Source: Amycolatopsis circi (GTDB taxonomy: Bacteria > Actinomycetota > Actinomycetes > Mycobacteriales > Pseudonocardiaceae). Taken from it: a stretch of 64,000 nt of DNA. Of this stretch, positions 17,301 through 26,123 are shown piece after piece. The notes under the pieces are model-generated. The model worked only from the letters and a program-made list of their open reading frames with translations. It did not search any database and was not told where the DNA came from. The DNA is taken from positions 1-64,000 of the forward strand of contig NZ_PQIA01000032.1 in assembly GCF_003385235.1 (NCBI RefSeq), given 5' to 3'. Each line of letters begins with the position of its first letter. Positions within the stretch are counted from its first letter, which is position 1. The position numbers and the translations under genes are program-made.

Positions 17301-17817
17301 GAGATCGCGCAGCAGAACGACGTCGACCTCGTCGAGTCAGGCCGACGAGTTGGGCGCACCCTGAGCTGGCGATAGTCGGGGACGACGTGTCGGCCGGGGT
17401 GTCGCAACTGCAGGAGGACGCGCGACCCGGCGGAGCTGTCGGCCGCCTTGTGCTCGTTGCCGGACGAGGTCGCGGTGGTGTGCCGGACCGGGGCGGAACC
17501 GCCGAAATCCATTGCTGCACAACGAGAACTGGCCTCGACTATCCCAGTCGTCACCGAGGGAGTCGCGACGGCTGCACGTCGCGCCGTTCGACGCGAAAGT
17601 CGTGGTGGCCGGTTCGGACACGATGCCGCTGCCGGTGACCTCTGGAGTAGGCGAGGTGGTGGCCTGACGACGCGGCCGGGTTCCCGCTGAAGGAAATCCC
17701 CGGAGCGCGACCGCGGTGGTCGATGCGGTGGGGGAGTACGGGGGTGCCGCCCGGAGCGGAGCGCGGGTTCGCTGCCACTGCCGGGACTGTTCGCGGCGCT
17801 GCGGCGGGGGGCTGGCC
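17301..17817. other. Region without a recognisable gene
   Basis: About 500 bp with only short, low-complexity or Arg-rich frames on both strands. Together with the HxlR remnant it looks like decaying sequence, but I could not match any fragment to a family. Confidence 0.5.
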
Positions 17818-17973
17818 GTGTCTGACCAGCTAGAGGTGCACCGGGCTTGCGCGCACGCATTGATGACGCTCGCGCCGGTGGATCAGCCGCTGCCGGAACT
17901 GTCGGATCCGGATCGGGCCAGCCGGGTGCTGGACGCGATCACGGAGGCGGTGCGGCCGCCTCGGGAGCGTTAG
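17818..17973 (+). CDS. Possible small protein or gene fragment
   Basis: A 51-residue frame from GTG, SDQLEVHRACAHALMTLAP at the start and ending AITEAVRPPRER. Its amino-acid composition looks protein-like and unlike the surrounding decayed DNA. It may be a small unknown protein or the surviving tail of a lost gene. It ends 1 bp before the stop of the convergent DUF6069 gene. Confidence 0.3.
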   Translation: MSDQLEVHRACAHALMTLAPVDQPLPELSDPDRASRVLDAITEAVRPPRER

Positions 17974-17974
17974 C

Positions 17975-18526
17975 TCAACGGTCGTAATACGTAGTCGGCC
18001 CCTCCGGCCACTGCCGCGTAGGCGGCGGAGGAGGCGGCTGCTGCTCCGCCCGACTGTTCCGCTTCCTCCGGTGCAACGTCCGCGCACTAGCCGCCATGCT
18101 GCTCACCAGCGAGGCGATCACCAACCCGATCACCAGGTTGATCGCCGCCGTGGCGATCTTCGCCTCCAAGCCCACCGTGAGGGTGAGCGGCAAGACCACC
18201 GCGATGGCTGTGACCAGCACCATGATCCACCCGAAGAACTGCCCCGGCGAGGGCGTCGCCACGCTCAGCAGGTGCATCAAGCCGGTCGCCAGCAGTGCGA
18301 CAGCGGCGGCGGAGATCGCGTACGTCGGCGTGCTCGCTTTGCCCCACAAGCCGTCGCCTTTGGGGGCCAGGACGGGCACGTCGAAGATGCCTCGCGCGAT
18401 CAGCAGGCCCACCACCGCCACCAGCGCCGCGACTACCGCGGTCGCCACTCCGCCCGCCCATAGCCTTGCCGCGTCGATGCCTGGCCGGGTGTCTTCCCCG
18501 TAATTGCCGGGGTACTGCTGCACCAT
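17975..18526 (-). CDS. DUF6069-type four-TM membrane protein
   Basis: A 183-residue protein with four hydrophobic helices (around 21-46, 68-92, 99-121 and 126-148). A basic, Pro-rich C-terminal tail follows (KRNSRAEQQPPPPPP) and the protein ends TTYYDR. It matches the DUF6069 layout. Function unknown. ATG 18526 is chosen over an upstream ATG because GGGAGG lies nearby. Confidence 0.65.
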   Translation of the reverse strand: MVQQYPGNYGEDTRPGIDAARLWAGGVATAVVAALVAVVGLLIARGIFDVPVLAPKGDGLWGKASTPTYAISAAAVALLATGLMHLLSVATPSPGQFFGWIMVLVTAIAVVLPLTLTVGLEAKIATAAINLVIGLVIASLVSSMAASARTLHRRKRNSRAEQQPPPPPPTRQWPEGPTTYYDR

Positions 18527-18571
18527 CGGGAGGTCCCTCCGTCGCAAAACCGGTCGCTGTCGATTGTCGCC

Positions 18572-19165
18572 CTACTGAGGCTGTTCCGCCGGGTCGGCGG
18601 TTTTCGCCAGCGAACGCAGCCGGAACGACAGGACTACGAGGGTTACCCCGTAAATGACCGCGTAAATCCCGATCAGCAGCGCGACGCCGAACGCGCCGGC
18701 GATCGGGTGGAACAGCACGAGCACCCCGGCGATCACCGAAAGCGCGCCCGCCGCGATCAGGAACGCCTCGCCGGTGATCTGTTTGCGCAGCCGGATCGCG
18801 GCGACGATTTCCATGATCCCGGTGACCACCGCCCACGCCCCGACGAGCGTCGCCAGCACCAGCACGGTCACCCCGGGCCACACGAGCGTCATGATCCCGG
18901 CGATCAGGCCCAGCACGCCGAGCAGCGCGTACGCGATCCGGTGCCCGCCGTCGCCCGGGCGGAACGCCTGCATCAGCGCGCCCACCGCGTCGATCAGCAC
19001 GTAGATCCCGAACAGGAAAGCCAGCGCCAGCACGGTGATCCCCGGCCACACCAGCGCCAGCACGCCGAACAGGACGCCCAGGATCCCGCGCGTGAGCACG
19101 AGCGGCCACGCGCGCCGCGGGTCGAGCACCGCGAAGCCGAGGACGGGCGGAATGGGCGTGGACAT
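18572..19165 (-). CDS. HdeD/DUF308 family membrane protein
   Basis: A 197-residue protein with six hydrophobic segments arranged as three similar pairs, with recurring GILGVLFGVLALVWPGITV and GVLGLIAGIMTLVWPGVTV units. This repeat is diagnostic of DUF308, the family of enterobacterial HdeD (acid resistance). The actinobacterial role is unknown. It lies 45 bp upstream of the DUF6069 gene on the same strand. Confidence 0.85.
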   Translation of the reverse strand: MSTPIPPVLGFAVLDPRRAWPLVLTRGILGVLFGVLALVWPGITVLALAFLFGIYVLIDAVGALMQAFRPGDGGHRIAYALLGVLGLIAGIMTLVWPGVTVLVLATLVGAWAVVTGIMEIVAAIRLRKQITGEAFLIAAGALSVIAGVLVLFHPIAGAFGVALLIGIYAVIYGVTLVVLSFRLRSLAKTADPAEQPQ

Positions 19166-19252
19166 GGACTGCCTCCCGGGGTGTCGTGCTGACCTGGCGA
19201 AACGGTAGCCGGGCCGGGACGGCAGCGCGGGGACCTCACCCGATCGAGGGCG

Positions 19253-20389
19253 TTACCGATCGACGGTCAGTCCGGCCAGCCGCCAGGTGCCGGGGTCGGG
19301 TACCCGCTTCGCTTCGAGGACCCGCAGCCCGGGGAACCGGTCCAGCAACGCGGTCAGCGCCACCTCCGCCTGAACCCGCGCGAACGACGCGCCGAGGCAG
19401 AAATGCGGACCGTGCGCGAAACCGAGGTGCGCGCCCGCCGTGCGGCGGACGTCGAACCGGTCCGGGTCGGCGAAGACGCGCGGGTCCCGGTTCGCCGCCG
19501 CGATCGACACGGTCACCGGCTCGCCCTCGCGGATCTGCGCGCCGTGCAGTTCGAGGTCTTCGGTGGCCCGCCGGGGAATCGTCAGCAGCTGCGAACCGCA
19601 CCAGCGCATCAATTCCTCGACCGCGCCCGGCCACAGTTCCGGTTCCGCGCGCAGCAGTTCGAGCTGATCCGGGTGCGACAGCAGGGTTTCCACGGAATTG
19701 GCGATGAAATTCGCCGGAGTCTGCCCGGCCAGCACGAGCTGCCAGACGAGCGCGACGGCTTCCGTTTCCGTCAGGCCCGCGTTCGTCAGGTGCGCCAGCA
19801 GCGCGCTGTCCGGATGCGCGACCAGCGTCCGCGAGCTGTCGATGATCCCGGGCACGGCGGTGGCGAACTCGTCGCCGGACACCTGCACGACCGCCGCGCC
19901 GTATTCGTGCCAGCGCGGCCGTTCGGCCTCCGGCACGCCGACGAGCGCGCAGACGACCTCCATCGGCAGCGGCCGAGCGAACTCGGCCAGCAGGTCGACC
20001 GGGCCGACCGCGGGCAGCGCGTCCAGGTACCGGGCGACGATTTTCTCGATCTCCGGCCGGAAATCCAGCGCCCGGCGGGCGGCGAACGCGGGCGTGGCCA
20101 GCCGGCGCAGCCGGGCGTGCTCGGCCCCCTCCATTTCCTGCATGGTCCGCAGGTACGGGCGGCAGTGCTCGGGCACCTCCGGACGCTGGTAACTGGCCTC
20201 GCTCAACGCGAACCGCTGGTCGGTGAGCATCGCGCGCGCTTCGGCGTGCCGCGTCAGCACCCACATCGGCGGGAAGCCGGGACCGGTCAGCTTGGCCAGT
20301 GGGCCCTGCTCGCGGGCCGCGCCGTAGGCGGTGAACGGGTCGCTCGTGACGGCCGGATCGGTCAGGGCGAGTTCGGGAACGGGGGACAC
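19253..20389 (-). CDS. Cytochrome P450
   Basis: A 378-residue P450. The haem-binding loop is FAHGPHFCLG with proximal Cys331. The ExxR motif is in EELMRW. The I-helix reads LAGQTPANF rather than the common AGHETT, so the acid-alcohol pair used for proton delivery is altered. GTG 20389 follows CTGGAGG. Longer frames run into the operator. It is divergent from the TetR-redoxin fusion gene, which probably represses it. The substrate is unknown and no ferredoxin is adjacent. Confidence 0.88.
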   Translation of the reverse strand: MSPVPELALTDPAVTSDPFTAYGAAREQGPLAKLTGPGFPPMWVLTRHAEARAMLTDQRFALSEASYQRPEVPEHCRPYLRTMQEMEGAEHARLRRLATPAFAARRALDFRPEIEKIVARYLDALPAVGPVDLLAEFARPLPMEVVCALVGVPEAERPRWHEYGAAVVQVSGDEFATAVPGIIDSSRTLVAHPDSALLAHLTNAGLTETEAVALVWQLVLAGQTPANFIANSVETLLSHPDQLELLRAEPELWPGAVEELMRWCGSQLLTIPRRATEDLELHGAQIREGEPVTVSIAAANRDPRVFADPDRFDVRRTAGAHLGFAHGPHFCLGASFARVQAEVALTALLDRFPGLRVLEAKRVPDPGTWRLAGLTVDR

Positions 20390-20409
20390 CAGCAACCTCC
20401 AGATGTTCG

Positions 20410-20434
20410 ATTCAGATGATATCATCATATGAAT
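20410..20434. promoter_or_regulatory. AT-rich palindromic operator
   Basis: GATGATATCATC (20415-20426) is a perfect 12-bp palindrome inside a wider imperfect ATTCA...TGAAT dyad. It stands out by its low GC in the 88-bp gap between the P450 and TetR genes and is a strong candidate for TetR binding. Confidence 0.6.
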
Positions 20435-20477
20435 GGTGACGGTATCTTGGCAAGGAAGCGGACCGGAAGGACTCACG

Positions 20478-21548
20478 ATGGCGCGGCTGACCAGGGCGCA
20501 GACGCAGGAGCGCAACCGGGCGAAGGTGCTGGCCGCCGCTCGCGCCGAGTTCACCGAGCGCGGGTTCCGCGAGGCCAAGATCGACGTGATCGCCGAGCGC
20601 GCCGAGCTGACCCGGGGCGCGGTCTACTCCAACTTCCCCGGCAAACGCGCGCTCTACTTCGCCGTGCTCGCGGCCGAGGCGGAGCGGTTCGCCGCCCAGC
20701 CGCCCGAGCCGGACCCCGGCCTGACGCCCGCCGAAGCGCTCGGCGCGTTCGCCCGCGCCTGGGTCGCCCGGCTGCCGCTGGCCACCGACCCGGACGCGCG
20801 CCTCGGCGTCGACCTGCTGCCGGAAATCCTCGCCGACGAACTGACTCACCGGCCGTACGCGCAATTGCTGCGGTTCGACGCGATCGTGCTCGGCCTTGTC
20901 CTGGAACGACTTTCACCGTCGTCCGGACGTTTAGTGCGGGTGGCGGAAGCGGCGCTGACGATGCTGCACGGAGCGAGCCAGCTCGCCGCCGCGGCACCCG
21001 GTTTTGGCGAGCCGTTCAACGTCGTGCGCGCGTGCGAGGCGTTGCCCGCGCTGGAACTGGCGGACACCTGGCCGGAGCCGCCGATCGTGCCGCAAGCGAG
21101 GGCGGCCGGGGAAATCTGGTCTCCGCCAGAGGTTTTCGACGCCCTGCGCGAGCGTCCGGTGCGCATCGACGGCGACGGAGTGGTCGCGGTGATCGGGCTG
21201 CACCGGCTGTCCGCGGTGGAGGAAGCCTTGCGCGCGGCCAAGGACGTCACGCTCGTCGTGGTGACGGGTCAGCCGGGGGAACTGGTGCCGTTGACCAATC
21301 TGGTGCTGGCGGATCTGCGCGGCCTGCTGAAACGGTCGTGCCCGGACTCTGCGTGGCCGGACGTGCGCGTGATCGTGGACGAGACCGGTGCGGTTGCTGC
21401 CGCGGCAGGGATTTCGGCGGTGAGCGACGCGACCGAGACCGCGATCCGAGTCCACAATGGACATATCCTGCTGCGCGCCGAGGGCTTCGGCGCTTGTCAC
21501 GCCGCCGCGACGAGCACCGTGCCCGCCGAATCCCGGGAGGCGCGGTAA
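20478..21548 (+). CDS. TetR regulator fused to thioredoxin-like domain
   Basis: A 356-residue protein. Residues 1-60 are a TetR helix-turn-helix (AAARAEFTERGFREAKIDVIAERAELTRGAVYSNFPGKRALY), followed by a ligand domain to about 190. The extra 160 residues contain DVTLVVVTGQPGELVP, VLADLRGLLKRS, VRVIVDETGAVAAAAGI and IRVHNGHILLRAEG, the beta-alpha order of a redoxin-like fold, with no CxxC. Typical TetR proteins are about 200 residues. ATG 20478 has GGAAGG upstream. It is divergent from the P450. The redoxin identity is inference from pattern. Confidence 0.75.
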   Translation: MARLTRAQTQERNRAKVLAAARAEFTERGFREAKIDVIAERAELTRGAVYSNFPGKRALYFAVLAAEAERFAAQPPEPDPGLTPAEALGAFARAWVARLPLATDPDARLGVDLLPEILADELTHRPYAQLLRFDAIVLGLVLERLSPSSGRLVRVAEAALTMLHGASQLAAAAPGFGEPFNVVRACEALPALELADTWPEPPIVPQARAAGEIWSPPEVFDALRERPVRIDGDGVVAVIGLHRLSAVEEALRAAKDVTLVVVTGQPGELVPLTNLVLADLRGLLKRSCPDSAWPDVRVIVDETGAVAAAAGISAVSDATETAIRVHNGHILLRAEGFGACHAAATSTVPAESREAR

Positions 21549-21672
21549 CAGCCCGCCCCGCCGCGGCGATCGGCGGAATCCGCTGCCGGATCGCCCAAAC
21601 CCGTCCGACGTCGGTGGACAGGGCCGGCGTCGCGGCAGATAGTGGAGCGAAGATCGGCCGAAGGGGGCGGCA

Positions 21673-22599
21673 ATGGCCGAGATCGCTCCGGTGGCGCCGA
21701 TGGACCGGCAGTTGCGCAGCCTGCTGCGGCACGGCACGTTCGCGCAGGTCCTCGACCACGCGCTGAACACCCGGGGACTGAGCCTCGAACAGGTCCGGCA
21801 GCGGCTCGCCGGGCAGGGGGTGCGGGTCAGCCGGGCGGCGCTGAGCTACTGGCGCCACGGCCGCAGCCGTCCGGAACGGGCCGAATCGCTGCGCGCGGTG
21901 CGCGTCTTGGAGAAGGTGCTCGGCCTGCCGCCGGAAGCGCTGGTCGCGCTGCTCGGCCCGCCCCGGCCGCGGGGCAGGGGAGCGGCGGCGGAACCGGAGG
22001 CCATCGACCGCAAACGGCTCTGGCCGGGCCACCGGCCGCTGCTGGCGGAGCTGGACCTGCCGCCGGACAACCTGGTGCGGCGGCTCGACGTGCACGAACA
22101 CCTGCGGGTGGACGAGCACCGGCGGCTGACCCGGGTGCACACCCGGCTGGTCGTGGAGGCCACCGCCGACCGGGTCGACCGGTGCGTGGTGTTCCTGTGG
22201 GCCGAACGGTCCGCCCCGGCGCTGCCCGCCGAGGTCCGGTACTGCCGTCCCGGCCGGGTGCGGGTCGATCCGGAAGCCGGGGCGACGGTCTGCGAACTGC
22301 TGCTGGACCAGCGGCTCGCGATGGGCGAGCGCAGCGTGCTCGAATACACTGCGGTCTACCCGCCCGGCCCGGAACTGACCTTCTACCACCACCGGTTCAC
22401 CCGCCCGGTGCGGCAATACCTGCTGCAGGCGGAGTTCGCCGGGGCCCCGCCCGCCACCTGCGTGCCGTTCCGCCAGACCGGCGTGCAGGCGCCTCGGCAC
22501 CCCGGCCCTCCGCTGTGGATCGGGGCCTCCCGCACCGCGCACCTGGTGCTGACCGACGTCCGCCCGGGCATCGTGGGCCTGGCCTGGGAATGGGCTTGA
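21673..22599 (+). CDS. XRE-type helix-turn-helix regulator
   Basis: A 308-residue protein. A DNA-binding helix-turn-helix occupies about residues 24-80 (ALNTRGLSLEQVRQRLAGQG and VSRAALSYWRHGRSRPER). A 220-residue C-terminal domain of beta character (RVDRCVVFLWAERSAPALP, ELTFYHHRFTRPVRQYLLQ) matches no ligand-binding family I know. The ATG follows AAGGGGGC. Its stop codon lies in the left arm of a 20-bp hairpin. Confidence 0.75.
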   Translation: MAEIAPVAPMDRQLRSLLRHGTFAQVLDHALNTRGLSLEQVRQRLAGQGVRVSRAALSYWRHGRSRPERAESLRAVRVLEKVLGLPPEALVALLGPPRPRGRGAAAEPEAIDRKRLWPGHRPLLAELDLPPDNLVRRLDVHEHLRVDEHRRLTRVHTRLVVEATADRVDRCVVFLWAERSAPALPAEVRYCRPGRVRVDPEAGATVCELLLDQRLAMGERSVLEYTAVYPPGPELTFYHHRFTRPVRQYLLQAEFAGAPPATCVPFRQTGVQAPRHPGPPLWIGASRTAHLVLTDVRPGIVGLAWEWA

Positions 22600-22639
22600 C
22601 CGGCGGTTCCCGCGCGCCCGGGAACCGCCGGTCAAGCCC
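22592..22639. terminator. Bidirectional hairpin between convergent genes
   Basis: Perfect 20-bp arms (22592-22611 and 22620-22639) with an 8-nt loop. The TGA of the XRE gene is within the left arm, and the right arm is 12 bp from the end of the protease gene. There is no strong U-tract. Confidence 0.6.
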
Positions 22640-22651
22640 CTCCTCATCCGG

Positions 22652-25600
22652 TCAGTAGACGAACCAGGAGACCTGCACCTTTCCCGCAGTGCCGGAGGTG
22701 TCGGTGGCGGTGATTGTCGAGTTCAGCAGGCCCGAGGTGGTCTGCGGATTTCCGGAAATCACCCCGCTGACGCGGTCGATGGACAGCCCCGAGGGCAGAC
22801 CGGCGGCGCTCCAGGAGTAGCTGCCGGTGCCGCCGGAGGCGCGCATCGCCAAGTGCACCGGCGTGCCGTGCGGCACGACCTGGAAGCCCGGGTCGGCCAC
22901 GGTGACCGGGCCGGACGAACCGCCCTGGACGGTGAGCGTGAACGTGGTGTCGTGGCTCGCCGTGGCGTTCTTGCCGGTGACCGTCACCTGGTAGGTGCCC
23001 TGCGGGGTCGAGGCACTGGTGGCGATCGTCAGCTTCGCCGAACCGCCCGCGTTGACCGACGCCGGATCGAACGTGGCGCTCGCCCCGGAAGGCAATCCGC
23101 TCGCCGACAACGCGATGTCCCCGTTCGAAGGCGTGCCGCCGATCTGCTGGTTGGCCCAGTCGCCCATCGAGCCCCACAGCTTGCCGTGCGCGTTGTAGGA
23201 CGCACAGTCGGTGCGCAGCCAGGAGAAGACGCCGTAGATCTTGCCGTTGTAGTAGTACGGGCCGCCCGAATCGCCTTGGCACAGGCCCTTGCTGCCGTCG
23301 CCGTAGCCGTCGCAGAACATGTACTCCGGCTTGAACACCGACGAGTCGATGGTGCTGCAGTTCGAACCGTCCACTGTGGGCAGTACGACCTCGCGCAGCT
23401 TGGTGTTCTTGCTGGCGTCGTTGGCGTCGGTCTTGCCGTAGCCGATGGCTCTGCCCTGGGTGCCCAGCGGCAGGTCGTCGGCCGAGGAAGCGATCTTCGG
23501 GTAGGTCATGCCCGCCGGGACGGGGATGTCGGTCTTGGTGAAGATGATCGCCACGTCGTTGCCGTTGCGCCAGCCCTGGTCGCTCTGCGGGCTGTAGTCC
23601 GGGTGGATCCGGAACTCCTCGATCTCGATCCGGGTGCCCTTGCTCGTGTCGTTCAGGTCGTCCTGCCCGTAGATCAGGTACTTCGGATCGCCGTCGGCGA
23701 ACTTGCAGTGCGCCGCGATCAGCACGGCCCGTTTGGCGACCACGCTGCCGGTGCAGGACTGCTCCTGCGGGCGCACCCCGCCGGTGCGGTGCTCGGAGAT
23801 GATGAACGGGTACTTGGCGACGGTGGTCGTCTGCCCGTTGATCACGCTCGGGCTCGCCGACGGAGCGGCGCCGTTCACCGCGGCCGTCGAGACGGTGGTG
23901 GTGGCAGATTGCCCGGCGTTGACCGACGTCGACGTCGGGTTGACGCCGATGGAGAAGTCGCCCTGGCCGGAACCGTTGACGGTCAACGTGACCGGGGTCG
24001 TGTGCGTGGCGTCAGCGGCTTTTCCGGTCACCGTCACGGTGGTTTGCCCCGGCGAGGCGGAGGACGACGCCGCGAGAGTGAGGGTGGACGTGCCGCCCGC
24101 GGTGACCGAGGACGGGTCGAATGTCGCCGTGACGCCCGCCGGGAGCCCGCTCGCCGACAGCGCGACGCTCTGCGCGCTGCCCTTGACGACCTTGGTGGTG
24201 ATCTTCGCGGTCGCCGACTTGCCCGGGTCGACGCTGACCGACGCCGGGTCCGCGGCGAGGGAGAAGTCGTTGGCCGCGGGCGGCGCCGTGCCGTTGATCA
24301 ACGGGTCCGCCAGGTTGTCGCCCTGCATGGAACCCCAGCCGGTGCACAGGTCGTAGCCGGTGCCCGCGTCGTAGGTGCCGTTGTTGCCGGAGACGACGTC
24401 GTGGAAGGCCGAGGAGTACTGCGAGGACTGGGCGATCGAGTACACCGTCGGGTTGATGGCGCCGAGATTGCTCTTGCCCGAGCTTTTCGCCTTCTGGTTG
24501 ACCATCGCGAGATAACCGGCCCACAGCGGGGAGGACAGGCTGGTCCCGCCGACGTCCTGCCAGCCGCCGTTCATGTACACCGAAAGCGCGCCCGCCCCGT
24601 AGTCGGCGTCGAGCGCGACGTCGGGCACCGAGCGGTACTTATTGCTGCCCGGCTGCCAATCCGGCTTGCTGTAGACCGCCGAGTACCCGCCGCCGGAACG
24701 CGTGTTGCCGGTGCCGCCCTGGTTCCAGCACGACTCCGACTGGTAAGTGCCCGCGCTGTCGCTCGTCCGCAGCTGCGTGCCGCCGACCCCGGTGAACAGC
24801 GGGTCGCTGGCCGGGTAATCGGCCTGCACGGTGGAGTTGTCGCCGTTGTACCCGCAGCCGGTGGCTCCCCAGTCGCCGGAGGCCGACAGCAAGGTCACGC
24901 CCTGGGCGACCATCTGGGAGTAGGAGTCGTGCGACGCGGCGATCGGGTCGGATTCGCACTTCTCGCCGAGCAGCCACGAGCCCGACAGGATCGTGATCGC
25001 GTTGTCTCCGGCGATTTTCGCCATCTCGTCGACCCAGGCTTTGTCGCTGTTGGGTGCCTCGTAGACGATCTGGCTCGCCCCGGGCGCGGTGGCCGCGACC
25101 GCCTGGACGTCCAGCGTCACCTCGAGCTGCCCGCTGCCCGGTTGGGAAACCCCGCCGTCCACCGGCACCACCCGCGGCTTGACCGAGGGCTGTTTGAAGT
25201 AGCTGGTCCAGGCGTCGAGGTCGGACTGCTTGAACGAGTCGAACTCGATCAGCCCGACCGTCTGTCCGGAACCGTCGTAGGAACCGGAAAGCTGCTTCAT
25301 GCTGTAGGCGGTGCGGAACTGCGCCGGGGTGTAGCCGCCGCCAGGGCCGCCGGGGCCCGCCGGAGCAGAGGCACGGTGCGCGATCGGCCGGTTCGTCAGG
25401 CCGGTCACCGTGCGCACGATCTTCGCGAGCGAGGACGGCACGCTGGGAGCGGATTCCCTGGCGTAGAAATGCTTTCCGCTCGAGTCGGCGTAGTCGCCGA
25501 GCCGGGTGCCGAACGCCGTCTCGACCTGCCCGACGGTCCCGACCGCGTCGACCACCTGGCGGTTGGTCGAGACGTCGGTGACCCGCAGACTCTGCTTCTC

Positions 25601-25948
25601 CAGGTACGCCTTCGCAGCGTCCACATCGGACACTCGTGGCGCGTAGCGGGCCGTGTAGTCCGCGCTGGACAGGAAATGCCGGTAGTCCGGCGAACGCGGA
25701 TCGCTGACCGAGGCGACGAACTGGGCGAGTCCCGCTTCGTCGTGGGGCCGCAGCGACAGCGCGATCGGGATCTCCCGGCCGGGGTCGGTGGCGCCGAGAC
25801 GCTGCGCGCCCGCGGGGGCGGAGCCGGTGGACGCCAACGGCGTCCGCGACTCCTGTGCGGCGGCCGAGCCCGGTATCGCCAGGGCGGCCGTCAGGGCGAG
25901 ACCGGCAGCCGCGGCGGCCGGTCTCGCCCACAGGGAACGAGGGAGCAC
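22652..25948 (-). CDS. Secreted sedolisin with nested trypsin domain
   Basis: A 1098-residue secreted protease. Signal peptide 1-31, then an activation prodomain about 50-190. The sedolisin (S53) domain, about 205-550, has E276 and D280 in LEVTLD, oxyanion D359 in SASGDWG and S470 in GGTSLSSP. Ig-like domain 1 is at 561-657. A second Ig-like domain (664-693 and 943-1007) is interrupted by a complete S1 domain: H747 (AAHC), D798 (NDVA), S894 (GDSGGP). The S1 pocket residue is Gly888, so the cleft is not trypsin-type. A He_PIG-like domain (1013-1098) ends the protein. The GTG start has GGAGGAATC upstream. Confidence 0.88.
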   Translation of the reverse strand: MLPRSLWARPAAAAAGLALTAALAIPGSAAAQESRTPLASTGSAPAGAQRLGATDPGREIPIALSLRPHDEAGLAQFVASVSDPRSPDYRHFLSSADYTARYAPRVSDVDAAKAYLEKQSLRVTDVSTNRQVVDAVGTVGQVETAFGTRLGDYADSSGKHFYARESAPSVPSSLAKIVRTVTGLTNRPIAHRASAPAGPGGPGGGYTPAQFRTAYSMKQLSGSYDGSGQTVGLIEFDSFKQSDLDAWTSYFKQPSVKPRVVPVDGGVSQPGSGQLEVTLDVQAVAATAPGASQIVYEAPNSDKAWVDEMAKIAGDNAITILSGSWLLGEKCESDPIAASHDSYSQMVAQGVTLLSASGDWGATGCGYNGDNSTVQADYPASDPLFTGVGGTQLRTSDSAGTYQSESCWNQGGTGNTRSGGGYSAVYSKPDWQPGSNKYRSVPDVALDADYGAGALSVYMNGGWQDVGGTSLSSPLWAGYLAMVNQKAKSSGKSNLGAINPTVYSIAQSSQYSSAFHDVVSGNNGTYDAGTGYDLCTGWGSMQGDNLADPLINGTAPPAANDFSLAADPASVSVDPGKSATAKITTKVVKGSAQSVALSASGLPAGVTATFDPSSVTAGGTSTLTLAASSSASPGQTTVTVTGKAADATHTTPVTLTVNGSGQGDFSIGVNPTSTSVNAGQSATTTVSTAAVNGAAPSASPSVINGQTTTVAKYPFIISEHRTGGVRPQEQSCTGSVVAKRAVLIAAHCKFADGDPKYLIYGQDDLNDTSKGTRIEIEEFRIHPDYSPQSDQGWRNGNDVAIIFTKTDIPVPAGMTYPKIASSADDLPLGTQGRAIGYGKTDANDASKNTKLREVVLPTVDGSNCSTIDSSVFKPEYMFCDGYGDGSKGLCQGDSGGPYYYNGKIYGVFSWLRTDCASYNAHGKLWGSMGDWANQQIGGTPSNGDIALSASGLPSGASATFDPASVNAGGSAKLTIATSASTPQGTYQVTVTGKNATASHDTTFTLTVQGGSSGPVTVADPGFQVVPHGTPVHLAMRASGGTGSYSWSAAGLPSGLSIDRVSGVISGNPQTTSGLLNSTITATDTSGTAGKVQVSWFVY

Positions 25949-26123
25949 GATTCCTCCAAACTGAAGCGGAGAAGAAACAGCCGGCCAAGGCTAGCCGCGG
26001 CGGCGGTATCCGAATCGTGTTCGCTGAACGTTCGACGATGTTCGACCGTAATTCTGAACGAAGACGTTTTCCCTGCTCAGTGCGGGTGAGCTGAAACAGT
26101 TTTCCACAGAATGGCGGGCTGTT

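Noticed and set aside
22853..26089. Very long open frame antisense to the sedolisin gene (plus strand)
   Set aside because: Arg/Gly/Val-rich shadow frame typical of high-GC third-position bias. The opposite strand has a clear multi-domain protease.
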